A program made the translations under genes and the position numbers. Shown piece after piece: positions 55,678-64,000 of a DNA stretch of 64,000 nt. This stretch comes from Pleomorphomonas sp. JP5 (lineage in GTDB: Bacteria; Pseudomonadota; Alphaproteobacteria; Rhizobiales; Pleomorphomonadaceae): NCBI RefSeq assembly GCF_023721815.1, contig NZ_JAMDLI010000007.1, forward strand, positions 888,497 to 952,496, written 5' to 3'. The stretch's first letter is position 1. Each line of letters starts with the position of its first letter. The notes beneath the pieces are model-generated. The model searched no databases. It was not told where the DNA came from and worked only from the letters and a program-made list of their open reading frames with translations.

Positions 55678-56739
55678 ATGGCTTTGGTTGATACGCCGCC
55701 GACCTCGGCGGAACGCTTCTCGCGCGCTTCTTTCACAGGCAGCGCTTCAGAGTATTTCGGCATCTGGATCGTCAACGTCCTGCTCACCATCGTGACGCTG
55801 GGCATCTACTCCGCCTGGGCCAAGGTTCGCCGCAAGCGCTATTTTTACGGCAACACCGTCCTTCTCGGCCGTACGTTTGAGTATCATGCCAAGGGCAGCC
55901 AGATTTTCGTCGGTCGGCTGATCGTGGTCGGGGTGCTCATTGCGGTCAACATTCTCGCCGTCATCCATCCGCTGTTTGCGGCGGCAACCTCTCTGCTGAT
56001 GTTGATCGCGCTGCCGTGGCTCATCAAGCGCAGCTTGCGGTTCAATGCGCGGGTGACCAGCTATCGCAACGTCCGGTTCGATTTCGTTGGCTCGACCGGC
56101 GGTGCGCTCTTCGCGGTGACGGCTGGAGGCTTGGTCGCCTTCCTGTCAATCGGCATTCTTGCGCCTTTGGCAAGCCGTTGGCTGTGGCGCTACATCCTCA
56201 ACAATCTTCGCTACGGCGACCGGAGTTTCTCATCCGAGCCGCGTCTCGGGGCGCTCTATCGCATATGGCTGCTTCCGTTCCTGCTTTTCGTTCTCGGCGG
56301 AACGATGGTTGGCGCGATCATAGTGGCGGCGCGCCAGATGGAGCGGGGCGGGGGGCAGGGCCTCAATGGTCTCGTAGCCTTCATGGTGTTTCTGCCGTAT
56401 GTCGTGCTGCTCCTCTATGCCCTTGCCACGCTCGTTTACCGCACGGGCGTACGCAACGTCGTGCTGTCGGCAGCGCTTCTGGATGGCCGACACGAGTTGC
56501 TGAGCGATATCCCCCGGCTGCATTATGCCTGGATCGCCGCCTCCAACATTCTCGTCACAGTGCTGACGCTTGGCCTGATGCGTCCCTGGGCCGCCGTGCG
56601 CATGGCGCGTTTCACGAACGAGCACACCGGCATCCGTATCAACGGAGATCCCGGCGAGATAGTGTCGCAGATCGAGGCAAGCGGATCGGCTGTTTCGGCC
56701 GAGTACGTTGATATGGAAGGTTTCGATTTTGGCTTCTGA
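55678..56739 (+). CDS. DUF898 (YjgN) family membrane protein
   Basis: A protein of 353 residues with about eight membrane helices. Repeated DUF898 patterns, FTGSASEYFGIWIVNVLLTIVTLGIYSAWAKVRRKRYFYGNT and LGLMRPWAAVRMARFTNEHTGI, flank the membrane region. Function unknown. ATG at 55678; the frame runs open further left without support. It overlaps the protease gene by 11 bp, so the pair is probably an operon unlinked to nif. Confidence 0.9.
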   Translation: MALVDTPPTSAERFSRASFTGSASEYFGIWIVNVLLTIVTLGIYSAWAKVRRKRYFYGNTVLLGRTFEYHAKGSQIFVGRLIVVGVLIAVNILAVIHPLFAAATSLLMLIALPWLIKRSLRFNARVTSYRNVRFDFVGSTGGALFAVTAGGLVAFLSIGILAPLASRWLWRYILNNLRYGDRSFSSEPRLGALYRIWLLPFLLFVLGGTMVGAIIVAARQMERGGGQGLNGLVAFMVFLPYVVLLLYALATLVYRTGVRNVVLSAALLDGRHELLSDIPRLHYAWIAASNILVTVLTLGLMRPWAAVRMARFTNEHTGIRINGDPGEIVSQIEASGSAVSAEYVDMEGFDFGF

Positions 56740-57790
56740 TGAGTCGGTCGCGGTTGGCGAGTGGTACCCACCAAACTCCAGCCGCTCGATTCCCGCCAAT
56801 ATTGGCGTGAGCGGTGACGGGCTGATGGTCACGGCCGACGACGCCATTTGCGCCGCCGCGTCCGTGAAACAGATCGAGATCAGCCCGCGTGTCGGCTCGA
56901 TTCCTCGCAGGCTGACCTTTCCGGACGGATCTGTCTTTGAAACAGCCGACAACGACGGCATGGACGCCTGGCTTCGCCGGAGCAGGGGGACGAAGTCCGG
57001 CTGGGTCCATGGCCTGGAGGCGTTTCGGCCCAGGCTCTTCGCCTTCGTCATCGCGGTCATTCTTTTTGTCTTCGCGATCTACCGCTACGCGGTTCCGGTG
57101 CTGGTCGAAGTTGCGGTATTCGTGACGCCCCCCTTCGTGCCGGAAATGATCGGCTCTGGCGCGCTGGCCTCGCTTGATCGAACCGTGCTGGGGCCTTCCC
57201 GTCTGCCCGACGACGAGAAGCAGGCGATCAGGGACGGATTTGAGAGACTGGCCGTCGCATCCGAAGGCGGGCCAACTGCCTATACGCTCAACTTTCGCGA
57301 CGGCGGGTCGATCGGCCCCAACGCGTTTGCGCTGCCAGACGGCAACCTCATCCTGACCGACGATCTCGTGAAGCTTGCCGATGGGGATCGGGAAATGATC
57401 CTCGGCGTGCTGGGGCACGAGATCGCCCACGTCGAGCGCAAACACAGCCTTCGGCAAATCTACCGCGTCGCGGGCGTGACGGCGATGATCCTGCTGATTG
57501 CCGGCGATGTCGGCTCAGGTCTTGAGGACATGCTGACCCAGGGCGGCGCCATCCTGGCCCTGTCGTACTCGCGCGCCGCCGAGGCGGAGGCCGATCGCCG
57601 CTCCGTCGAGATCATGCGCGCCGCCGGCTACGAGCCGACGGCCCTCGTCCGCTTTTTCGACCGTATCGAGGCGGTCTCGGGAAAACGGGGCGAAGTCAGC
57701 TTTCTGTCCACCCACCCGGACACGCCCGAGCGCCGCGCAGATGTCTTGACCTACGCTCGTGAACTGGAAAGCGGTGCTTCGGCAAGGTAG
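56729..57790 (+). CDS. M48 family metallopeptidase
   Basis: A protein of about 353 residues. One membrane helix (LFAFVIAVILFVFAIYRYAVPVLVEV, about 95-120) anchors a protease domain with zinc motif HEIAH in LGVLGHEIAHVERKHS and the third ligand in EAEADRRSVEIMRAAGYE. A TTG start at 56729 (MASDESVAV) is chosen because GGAAGG lies about 9 bp upstream; no ATG is available. Pairing with a DUF898 gene recurs and suggests membrane protein quality control. Confidence 0.85.
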   Translation: MASDESVAVGEWYPPNSSRSIPANIGVSGDGLMVTADDAICAAASVKQIEISPRVGSIPRRLTFPDGSVFETADNDGMDAWLRRSRGTKSGWVHGLEAFRPRLFAFVIAVILFVFAIYRYAVPVLVEVAVFVTPPFVPEMIGSGALASLDRTVLGPSRLPDDEKQAIRDGFERLAVASEGGPTAYTLNFRDGGSIGPNAFALPDGNLILTDDLVKLADGDREMILGVLGHEIAHVERKHSLRQIYRVAGVTAMILLIAGDVGSGLEDMLTQGGAILALSYSRAAEAEADRRSVEIMRAAGYEPTALVRFFDRIEAVSGKRGEVSFLSTHPDTPERRADVLTYARELESGASAR

Positions 57791-58108
57791 CCCTCAGGAC
57801 AAGTGTCCATTCTCGCGGCCGTCCCGGCGCTCGGAGGCTACCCGACAGCGAGACCATTCTTCGACGCCGCGACTGCCCGGCATGATTTGCGCTGCGATTC
57901 TGGCGCAGCCCATCGAGACGCTTGGTGAAGGTGGCGAGTGAGGACTTCGGGCACTTGTGTCCATTTTCTCTAAGGATCTGTAGCGGCGTGGGCGTAGTTG
58001 CGGCTCAGTTGCCGCGAGATGGGGCTATCACCTAAGTTTTACCGAACCGTCCTGCAGATGCGAGCGGCATGCATTGACGAACGGACATTTTTGTCCGATT
58101 TGGAGCGC
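57791..58108. promoter_or_regulatory. spacer before tetR with GGACA/TGTCC dyads
   Basis: A 318-bp gap. Three related sites occur: GGACAAGTGTCC (57797-57808), GCACTTGTGTCC (57951-57962) and CGGACATTTTTGTCCG (58082-58097). The last lies just before the tetR ATG. They are candidate operators for the TetR protein. No credible gene is seen; the sequence between the first two sites has no recognisable coding remnant. Confidence 0.5.
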
Positions 58109-58687
58109 ATGACAAAGCTCAGAAGAGACGCCGAGGAGAACCGAGCGGTTATCCTCGCTGCGGCCGATCTTGTTTTCGCAAGCCATGGCATCACCGTGCC
58201 GCTCGACCTCGTTTGCAAGCAGGCAGGGGTCGGGCGGGCGACGCTCTACCGGCACTTTCCCGATCGCCATCATCTGATCGTCGCCCTTCTCGAGCGGGGG
58301 CTGGAAGAGACGGCGGCCAAGGCAGTCGAGCTCGGTGATCGGCAAGATGCTTTCTTCGTTCTGCTGCGCTTTCATGCCGAACGCATCCGTTCCCGCTCGT
58401 CGCTGGTCGATTACTGGCGCGTGCTCGATCGTGGCGCGCCAGAGGTGCAACGTGTCCGCGAGCGCTTTCACCAGATCTTCTCGCCGCTGATCTTTCGCGC
58501 CGTCGAAGCCGGCATCTGCCGTCCTGACATTCAGGTCGAGGATGTCACGCTGCTGGTCAGCGTGCTGGGCTCAGCGCTGCGGGGGCGCTCGGCCGACGAG
58601 CAGGCAAGACTCAGCCTCAGGGCGTTCGAACTCTTGGTCGAGGGGCTGCGCCCTCGGCCGGCCGTGCATGGGCGGCCGGCGACATGA
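58109..58687 (+). CDS. TetR family transcriptional regulator
   Basis: A protein of about 192 residues with an N-terminal TetR helix-turn-helix (ILAAADLVFASHGITVPLDLVCKQAGVGRATLYRHFPDRHHLIVALL) and a ligand domain. The ATG at 58109 has GGAG 5 bp upstream; the frame extends to 57998 but the dyad operator lies there. It overlaps the MFS gene by 4 bp, so it probably represses its own efflux operon. Confidence 0.88.
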   Translation: MTKLRRDAEENRAVILAAADLVFASHGITVPLDLVCKQAGVGRATLYRHFPDRHHLIVALLERGLEETAAKAVELGDRQDAFFVLLRFHAERIRSRSSLVDYWRVLDRGAPEVQRVRERFHQIFSPLIFRAVEAGICRPDIQVEDVTLLVSVLGSALRGRSADEQARLSLRAFELLVEGLRPRPAVHGRPAT

Positions 58688-60387
58688 CCCCCCAACCGCT
58701 CGATCCGCTACCCGATTGGGATCCCGAGGAGCGGCCCCGCGTTCCGGGGTCGCCGGCCCTCGTCAAGCACTCGCCCGGACGTCGCCTGGCCTATGGTCTG
58801 GTCGGCCTGCTGGTGATCGCGACGAGCGGGCTTGGAACCGGCCTCGTCTCAGCCAACCTTCAGAACATCCAGGGACATCTCGGCCTGACATCATCCGAGG
58901 CGGTCTGGCTGCCCGCCGTCTATGTCATGTTCAACGCATCGGCCAACCTGATCCTCTTCAAGTGCAGGCAGCGCTTTGGCATTCGCCATTTCGCCGAAGC
59001 GAGTATCGCCGCCTATGTCCTGCTCTGTGTCCTGCATATCACGGTCGCGGATTACCCGACGGCGTTGCTGCTACGGGCCGTGGCCGGCTTCACGGCCGCG
59101 CCGATGAGCGTGCTCGGCATGTTCTATCTGATGCAGGCCTTTCCGCTGAAACACCTCGGTCGCGCCCTCTGCCTCGCCTTGGGGCTGATGCAGGCGATGA
59201 CGCCACTGGCCTGGGTCCTGTCGCCATCTCTGGCCAGCACCGGCGACTTTCGGGAGATCTATCGCCTGGAACTCGGCATGGCGCTTCTCAGCTTTGCGGC
59301 GATCGTCATCGTCAAGCTACCGCAGGGCATCCGCATCCGCATTTTCGAGCCGCTCGACTTCCTGTCCTTTGCTCTCTTGGCGCCGGCGATCGCCCTGGTT
59401 GGAGCCGTGTTCGCCCAGATGCGTTACGAGTGGTGGGAAGACAACCCATGGATGGCCTACGCCATCATCGCGGCCATGGCGATGGCCTTGGTGGCGGTGC
59501 TGATCGAGCATCACCGAGCTCGCCCCCTGATCATGACGCGCTGGCTCGGAACCAGCGACGCCTTTCGCTTCGGCATGGGGGCGGTCGGCATGCGCTTCCT
59601 GCTGTCCGAGCAGAGTTATACGGCGCCGGGGCTTCTCCGCACGCTCGGCATGGGGCCGGACCAGTTGCAACCCCTCTATGCCGTCATTTTCGTCGGTACG
59701 ATTGGGGGAGCCATTATCTCCGCACTGATGTTTGGTCCCAAACGCGTTCTGACAATCCTCGGACTTTCGATCGGTCTGGTGATCGCCGGCAGCTATCTTG
59801 AGCATAACGCCACCAGTCTCACCCGGCCTCACGATGTCTACCTCAGCCAACTGATGATCTCGCTTGCCGCGGGCATGTTCATGGGACCACTGCTGCTGAT
59901 GGGGATCATGAAGGCATTGTCGCGCGGCGCCGATCACATCATCACCTTTTCGGTGCTGTTCAGTCTGTCGCAAGGGATCGGTGGTCTTGCCGGCCCGGCA
60001 GTGCTGGGTACCTATCAACTGTATCGGGAGCATGAGTACTCGGCGGTCATCGTCAACGCCCTCGATCCGGCCGACCCCCAGGTCGCGCAGAGGATCAGGC
60101 TCTATCAAGGCGCTTATGCCAGGGCGATCGTCGATCCGGCGCGGCGTGACATTCAGGCGCGAACGCTGCTCTCCCAGACCGCAACCCGAGAGGCCAACGT
60201 CAGGGGCTACAACGATGCCTCCCTCCTCAACAGTTTGATCGCCTTCTGCTTTCTCTTCTGGACCTTCGCCAGTGATTTTATCCGCGTTCTGACGGGCGGC
60301 ATGGAAAAGGCGCGGCGGCTGACCCGCCGGCGTCTGTCCGTCGCTCGCTACAGGCGGTCACGCAAACTCAGGACCATGCCGCTATGA
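58684..60387 (+). CDS. MFS efflux permease, EmrB/DHA2 type
   Basis: Inner-membrane permease of 567 residues with about 14 predicted helices; the cytoplasmic N-terminal 35 residues are Pro-rich. The region YVMFNASANLILFKCRQRFGIR matches the DHA2 family. It also has a long periplasmic segment near the C-terminus (about 450-505). With the HlyD-type protein it would form a tripartite drug or metabolite exporter. It overlaps the regulator and the adaptor by 4 bp each. Confidence 0.9.
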   Translation: MTPQPLDPLPDWDPEERPRVPGSPALVKHSPGRRLAYGLVGLLVIATSGLGTGLVSANLQNIQGHLGLTSSEAVWLPAVYVMFNASANLILFKCRQRFGIRHFAEASIAAYVLLCVLHITVADYPTALLLRAVAGFTAAPMSVLGMFYLMQAFPLKHLGRALCLALGLMQAMTPLAWVLSPSLASTGDFREIYRLELGMALLSFAAIVIVKLPQGIRIRIFEPLDFLSFALLAPAIALVGAVFAQMRYEWWEDNPWMAYAIIAAMAMALVAVLIEHHRARPLIMTRWLGTSDAFRFGMGAVGMRFLLSEQSYTAPGLLRTLGMGPDQLQPLYAVIFVGTIGGAIISALMFGPKRVLTILGLSIGLVIAGSYLEHNATSLTRPHDVYLSQLMISLAAGMFMGPLLLMGIMKALSRGADHIITFSVLFSLSQGIGGLAGPAVLGTYQLYREHEYSAVIVNALDPADPQVAQRIRLYQGAYARAIVDPARRDIQARTLLSQTATREANVRGYNDASLLNSLIAFCFLFWTFASDFIRVLTGGMEKARRLTRRRLSVARYRRSRKLRTMPL

Positions 60388-61580
60388 ACCAGCCTGTCCG
60401 TCCGCCTTCGCCCGAAGCGACAACTGCCATCACGTCCCATACGCGCCGCAGCATGGATACCGAAACCACCGACGCGGCTCCCACCTCGCAGCGGTCAGCG
60501 CCGCCGCCCAAGGTCGCCAAAGCCGGCGTCGCAACGGTCTTTGGCATGGTGCTCGTGGCGTTTGCCGGTACGGCGGCGGTGCTGTGGGCCTGGCATCTCT
60601 GGCCATTCACCAGCACCGTCGAGGTAACTGAGAACGCCTATGTGCGTGGGCAGGTGACCGCACTGGCGTCGCAGGTCAGTGGCTACGTGACCGACGTGCC
60701 GGTGCGCGACTTCCAGGTCGTGAAGGCCGGCGACCCTCTGGTCCGCGTTGACGACCGCATCTACCGCCAGCAGTTGGAGCAGGCCGTGGCGCAGCTCGAC
60801 GTTGCCAAGGCATCGCTCGCCAACGTCGACCAGACCATGGCTCAGAACGTCGCCACGGTCGCCGTCCGCAAGGCCGCTCTCGATCAGGCGGCCGCCCAGC
60901 TTGCACAGGCCAAGGCTGCCTATGAGCGTGTCAGCTCGCTTGCCCGGAAGGGCATCCGTGCAGAGACCGATCTCGACAGCGCCGTAGCCGTCCTCAAGGT
61001 CGCCCAGGCCGGCGTATCGGCGGCCGAAGCCAACGTCAGCCTGGCCGAGGCGCAGGTGCGCGCCACCGATGTGTCGCGATCAGGCCTGGCGGCGCAGGTG
61101 CATGCGGCCGAGGCTGCCGTCGATCTCGCCAAGATCAATCTCGGCAACACGGTGATCAAGGCGCCTACCGATGGACAGATCGGCGAAAGCTCTGTCAGGA
61201 AGGGGCAATACGTGACGGCTGGCACGCAGCTGATGTTTCTTGTGCCGCCCACACGCTGGATCGTTGCCAACTACAAGGAGACGCAGACCGCCCACATGCA
61301 GGTGGGACAGCCCGTCATGATCGACGTGGATGGCCTCGATGGTGTGTCCTTGCGGGGCACGGTCGAGGAACTGGCCCCGGCGACCGGATCCGAGTTCAGC
61401 ATCCTGAAGGCCGATAACGCCAGCGGCAACTTCACCAAGGTGGTTCAGCGGATCCCGGTTCGCATTCGCCTGGCGGCCGATCAGTCGCTGACGGAGCGGT
61501 TGCGGCCCGGCATGTCGGTCATCGCCAGGGTCGAGACGGCGCCCGCAAAGCCCCCCGTCTCGGCGGGTGGCCGAACGTAA
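60384..61580 (+). CDS. HlyD/EmrA-type periplasmic adaptor protein
   Basis: Membrane-fusion protein of 398 residues. A cytoplasmic tail is followed by one helix (VFGMVLVAFAGTAAVLWAWHLWPF, about 53-76), a lipoyl-like half (VTENAYVRGQVTALASQVSGYV), an Ala/Gln-rich coiled coil (about 130-240) and a second lipoyl/beta-barrel part (NTVIKAPTDGQIG). It links the MFS pump to an outer-membrane channel, which is not encoded here. Confidence 0.92.
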   Translation: MNQPVRPPSPEATTAITSHTRRSMDTETTDAAPTSQRSAPPPKVAKAGVATVFGMVLVAFAGTAAVLWAWHLWPFTSTVEVTENAYVRGQVTALASQVSGYVTDVPVRDFQVVKAGDPLVRVDDRIYRQQLEQAVAQLDVAKASLANVDQTMAQNVATVAVRKAALDQAAAQLAQAKAAYERVSSLARKGIRAETDLDSAVAVLKVAQAGVSAAEANVSLAEAQVRATDVSRSGLAAQVHAAEAAVDLAKINLGNTVIKAPTDGQIGESSVRKGQYVTAGTQLMFLVPPTRWIVANYKETQTAHMQVGQPVMIDVDGLDGVSLRGTVEELAPATGSEFSILKADNASGNFTKVVQRIPVRIRLAADQSLTERLRPGMSVIARVETAPAKPPVSAGGRT

Positions 61581-61619
61581 ATCGCCTGCGGCATGCGGAA
61601 GCGATCGGCGCCGGTTCGA

Positions 61620-62726
61620 TCACCGCCTCGACTGCTGCAGCATGACGTGCGGTGCGATGTCTTCAAGCGACAGGATGGTGTTGACGCCGCTGCGGGCGAT
61701 GGCTTCCTTCGGCATGCCGAACACCACGCAGCTTTCCTCGTCCTGCGCGATGGTGTAGGCGCCGGCTTCCTTCATTTCGAGCATTCCGCGCGCGCCGTCG
61801 TCGCCCATGCCGGTCATGATGACCCCTATGGCGTTCTGGCCGGCCGCCCTGGCGGCCGAACGGAACAGCACGTCCACCGAGGGGCGGTGGCGCGACACCA
61901 GCGGCCCGTCCTTCACCGCGACGTGGTAACGGGCGCCCTGGCGTTCCAGGAGCAGGTGTCGGCCGCCGGGGGCGATCAGCACGTGCCCGCGCAATACCGG
62001 GTCGCCGTCCTCGGCTTCCTTGACGCTGACCTGGCAGAGCCCGTCGAGCCGCTTGGCGAAAGCGGCGGTGAAGTGCTCGGGCATGTGCTGCACGATGACG
62101 GTGCCGGGAGCATTGGCCGGCAGGGCCATCAGGAACTCGCGCAAGGCCTCGGTTCCGCCTGTTGACGCGCCGACGGCGACGATGATCTCGGTGGTCTTGG
62201 CCATGGCGCCATGGGCGGCGGGGGGCAGCATGGCGTCGGCCGTCAGCTTCGGCGCCGGCGTCTTGCCCCCCGGCGCGGTAGCCGGCTTGTCACTCTTCCG
62301 CCGTCCCAGGCGCGCGCGAGCGGCGCTCTTCACCGTATCGCAGATCAGCATGGCCTGCTCGGCGAGGTGATCGGCGGCGGCGATCTTCGGCTTCAGGATG
62401 ACGTCGACCGCCCCGGCCTCCAGCGTCTGCATCAACGTCTCAGAGCCTTCTTCGATCAGCGAAGAGCACATCACCACCGGGATGGGGTGCTGGGCCATCA
62501 GCTTCTTGAGGAAGGTGATGCCATCCATGCGCGGCATCTCGACGTCGAGGGTGATGACGTCGGGAATGTCGTCCCGAAGTCGCTTGGCGGCGACGAAGGG
62601 GTCGGCTGCGACGCCGATCACCTCGATCTCCGGATCGTTTCCGAGGATGGTGGCCAACGTCTGCCGAACGGAGGCGGAATCGTCGACGATAAGGACGCGG
62701 ACGCGTTTCTGAGGGGCCAACGTCAT
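61620..62726 (-). CDS. cheB: chemotaxis protein-glutamate methylesterase
   Basis: A 368-residue enzyme that demethylates chemoreceptors. The receiver domain has D61 (ITLDVEMP) as phospho-acceptor; the esterase domain has S188 in [12 protein letters not shown]214 in VQHMPEHFT and the Asp region [10 protein letters not shown]. Start chosen at 62726 ([17 protein letters not shown]) with GGAG upstream; 11 extra residues are possible from 62759. Confidence 0.96.
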   Translation of the reverse strand: MTLAPQKRVRVLIVDDSASVRQTLATILGNDPEIEVIGVAADPFVAAKRLRDDIPDVITLDVEMPRMDGITFLKKLMAQHPIPVVMCSSLIEEGSETLMQTLEAGAVDVILKPKIAAADHLAEQAMLICDTVKSAARARLGRRKSDKPATAPGGKTPAPKLTADAMLPPAAHGAMAKTTEIIVAVGASTGGTEALREFLMALPANAPGTVIVQHMPEHFTAAFAKRLDGLCQVSVKEAEDGDPVLRGHVLIAPGGRHLLLERQGARYHVAVKDGPLVSRHRPSVDVLFRSAARAAGQNAIGVIMTGMGDDGARGMLEMKEAGAYTIAQDEESCVVFGMPKEAIARSGVNTILSLEDIAPHVMLQQSRR

Positions 62727-62885
62727 CTCGCTCCGGCAGAGGGCCTCATTCGGCGGCAATGTCGCGCTTCGGGGCTACGCCACGCTCGACTTTTCTCGCC
62801 TAACACGGAGGTGATCCGAGCGGCAAGTCGGCTTTGGAAGCAGTGGTTTGGCACAGGCAAGCACGCGGAAGCCGGGTAAGGCGGA

Positions 62886-63743
62886 TCAGATTCTCTGGAA
62901 AATCGTGTTGGCGACAGTTCGAACCGGCAGGTTGAATCCGGTGATCGATTCCGAATGTCCGATGAACAGATAACCACCCGGCGCCAGGCAGTCGCACAGG
63001 CGCGACAGAACCTTGGCCTGCGTCGGCTTGTCGAAGTAGATGAGCACGTTGCGACAGAAGATGACGTCGACCGGCTCGCCGATCGGGTAGGTCTCGTCCA
63101 TGAAGTTCATGCGCGCAAACCCGACCTTCGACCTGATGGCCGGAGCCATTCGAACCAGGTTGCTATTGGGGTCGCTCGAGCGAAGGACGAAGCGCCGCAT
63201 GTAGTTCTCCGGTACCGGAGCGAGCATGGGGGCGGGATAAATGCCCTTTCGGGCGGATGTGAGAACCTCGGTGGACAGGTCGGTTGCAAGGACGAAGTAG
63301 TTGAGAGGGCCGGAGCTCTCGGCGAAGTCCGCGAGGATCATGGCCGCCGTATAGGGTTCCGCTCCCACGGAGCAAGCCGCGCTCCACAGCCGGAGCGAGG
63401 TTCGGCCGTTTCGTACGAGGGCCGGAAGAGCATATCTCTTCAGAAAGTCGAAGTGCTTGGGCTCGCGGAAGAAGTCAGTCTTGTTGGTGGTAACCGCGTC
63501 GATCAGCGCCACGGCCTCGACGTCCAGTCCGTCGTTGTCGAAGAGGTAGGTGCAGTAATCGTCGAGCGAAGCGAAGCCGGACGAGCGCAGGCGCCGGCGT
63601 AGGCGACCCTCCAGCATGGTCTGCTTGCCGGGCGGCATCTTGATGCCGCTGTAGCTGCTTACGAAGTCCGACAGCCGACGAAAGTTCTTCGCGCTGAGGC
63701 GGTCGGCCGAACGATCAAGATGCAGGGCCTCGACAGACGACAA
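62886..63743 (-). CDS. cheR: chemotaxis protein methyltransferase
   Basis: A 285-residue SAM-dependent enzyme that methylates receptor glutamates. The N-terminal helical domain is followed by LRLWSAACSVGAEPYTAAMIL (SAM motif, here with V in place of the usual T after S) and PVDVIFCRNVLIYFDKPTQAKVL. Upstream of cheB and downstream of cheW on the same strand, so one chemotaxis operon. Confidence 0.96.
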   Translation of the reverse strand: MSSVEALHLDRSADRLSAKNFRRLSDFVSSYSGIKMPPGKQTMLEGRLRRRLRSSGFASLDDYCTYLFDNDGLDVEAVALIDAVTTNKTDFFREPKHFDFLKRYALPALVRNGRTSLRLWSAACSVGAEPYTAAMILADFAESSGPLNYFVLATDLSTEVLTSARKGIYPAPMLAPVPENYMRRFVLRSSDPNSNLVRMAPAIRSKVGFARMNFMDETYPIGEPVDVIFCRNVLIYFDKPTQAKVLSRLCDCLAPGGYLFIGHSESITGFNLPVRTVANTIFQRI

Positions 63744-63774
63744 GTTTCGGTCCTCATGTACGGGTTGAAGCGGT

Positions 63775-63795
63775 GGGCGGCGAGAAACGCCGCCC
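63775..63795. other. cheW-cheR intercistronic hairpin
   Basis: An 8-bp perfect stem, GGGCGGCG (63775-63782) with CGCCGCCC (63788-63795), and a 5-nt loop, in the 59-bp gap. There is no T-run, so partial attenuation or mRNA stabilisation is more likely than full termination. Confidence 0.5.
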
Positions 63796-63802
63796 CGCTT
63801 GT

Positions 63803-64000
63803 TCAGGCGACGGCTCGGTTGGTATCCTTGCCGCCGAGGGCGGCGAGATCCTTGGCGGTCAGGAGCCTTCCGAGGTCGATGACGACGACGAAGCCCTGAT
63901 CGCGGCGGACGACGCCGTCGATGTAGTCGGAGTTCCAGTGGACGCCGATGTCGGGCGCCGCCTCCAACTGGTCGCCGCGGAACGCGACGACCTCGAACAC
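63803..64000 (-). CDS. cheW: chemotaxis coupling protein CheW, C-terminal part
   Basis: The last 65 or so residues of a CheW domain (GDQLEAAPDIGVHWNSDYIDGVVRRDQGFVVVIDLGRLLTAKDLAAL), cut by the window edge. CheW links receptors to CheA. The frame is open through the end of the window, so the apparent Met at the edge is probably internal. Confidence 0.88.
   Translation of the reverse strand: MFEVVAFRGDQLEAAPDIGVHWNSDYIDGVVRRDQGFVVVIDLGRLLTAKDLAALGGKDTNRAVA

Noticed and set aside
57759..57941. 60-codon frame after the M48 gene
   Set aside because: Overlaps the protease end in another frame, with no start signal or recognisable family.

Overview
The base composition is GC-rich, with dense operons and many ATGA start/stop overlaps. 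The gene families are alphaproteobacterial: FixK/FNR-controlled ccoNOQP-ccoGHIS, ALAS-type hemA, a tad/cpa pilus locus, and nif genes with an oxygen-sensitive NifA type and a Mop/ModE-type molybdenum site. This points to a free-living or plant-associated diazotroph of the Hyphomicrobiales. A Pleomorphomonas-like organism is my best guess, from gene content only.

Layout. (1) 1-12.2 kb, microaerobic respiration and haem: the 3' end of an FNR/CRP-type regulator, hemN, ccoNOQP, ccoGHIS and convergent hemA. Perfect FNR/FixK boxes lie upstream of ccoN and hemA. (2) 12.5-14.6 kb: a stand-alone receiver protein, a small exported protein, a polysaccharide deacetylase and a DUF486 membrane protein. (3) 14.6-22.3 kb: a leftward tad/cpa pilus operon (cpaB, cpaC, cpaE, cpaF, tadB, tadC, then tadD), without a visible pilin or prepilin peptidase. 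(4) 22.4-24.4 kb: alanine racemase and a methyltransferase. (5) 24.5-30.1 kb: a 2-keto-3-deoxygluconate / unsaturated uronate pathway (kdgK, kdgT, yhcH, kduI, kduD), divergent from a GntR/FCD regulator across an AT-rich repeat-bearing control region. (6) 30.3-33.8 kb: nifA, then a sigma-54/UAS-driven unit with an fdxN-type ferredoxin, nifZ, nifT and a SIR2-like gene. (7) 33.9-41.1 kb: a leftward peptide-uptake operon (solute-binding protein, dppB, dppC, fused dppDF ATPase) plus an S15 peptidase, inserted between nif blocks. (8) 41.5-55.5 kb: nifHDK; nifE-nifN-nifX-DUF269-fdxB; a molybdenum module (DUF2478, mop, modD); nifQ, nifIscA, nifW, draT, draG. (9) 55.7-57.8 kb: a DUF898 membrane protein and an M48 protease. 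(10) 58.1-61.6 kb: a TetR-MFS-HlyD efflux operon. (11) 61.6-64 kb: cheB, cheR and the cut 3' end of cheW.

How it fits together. The high-affinity cbb3 oxidase and its haem supply support respiration at the low oxygen that nitrogenase needs. NifA, with the oxygen-sensitive C-x11-C-x19-C-x4-C pattern, would act at five TGTCG-N6-CGACA enhancers (one imperfect) and at -24/-12 promoters before fdxN, nifH, nifE, nifQ and nifIscA. Molybdenum storage and delivery genes sit under a Mo-box beside nifQ, and DraT/DraG would switch NifH activity at Arg102. nifB, nifV, nifS/nifU and fixABCX are not in the window, so the nif set continues elsewhere. No tRNA, rRNA, CRISPR array or intact insertion sequence was seen.
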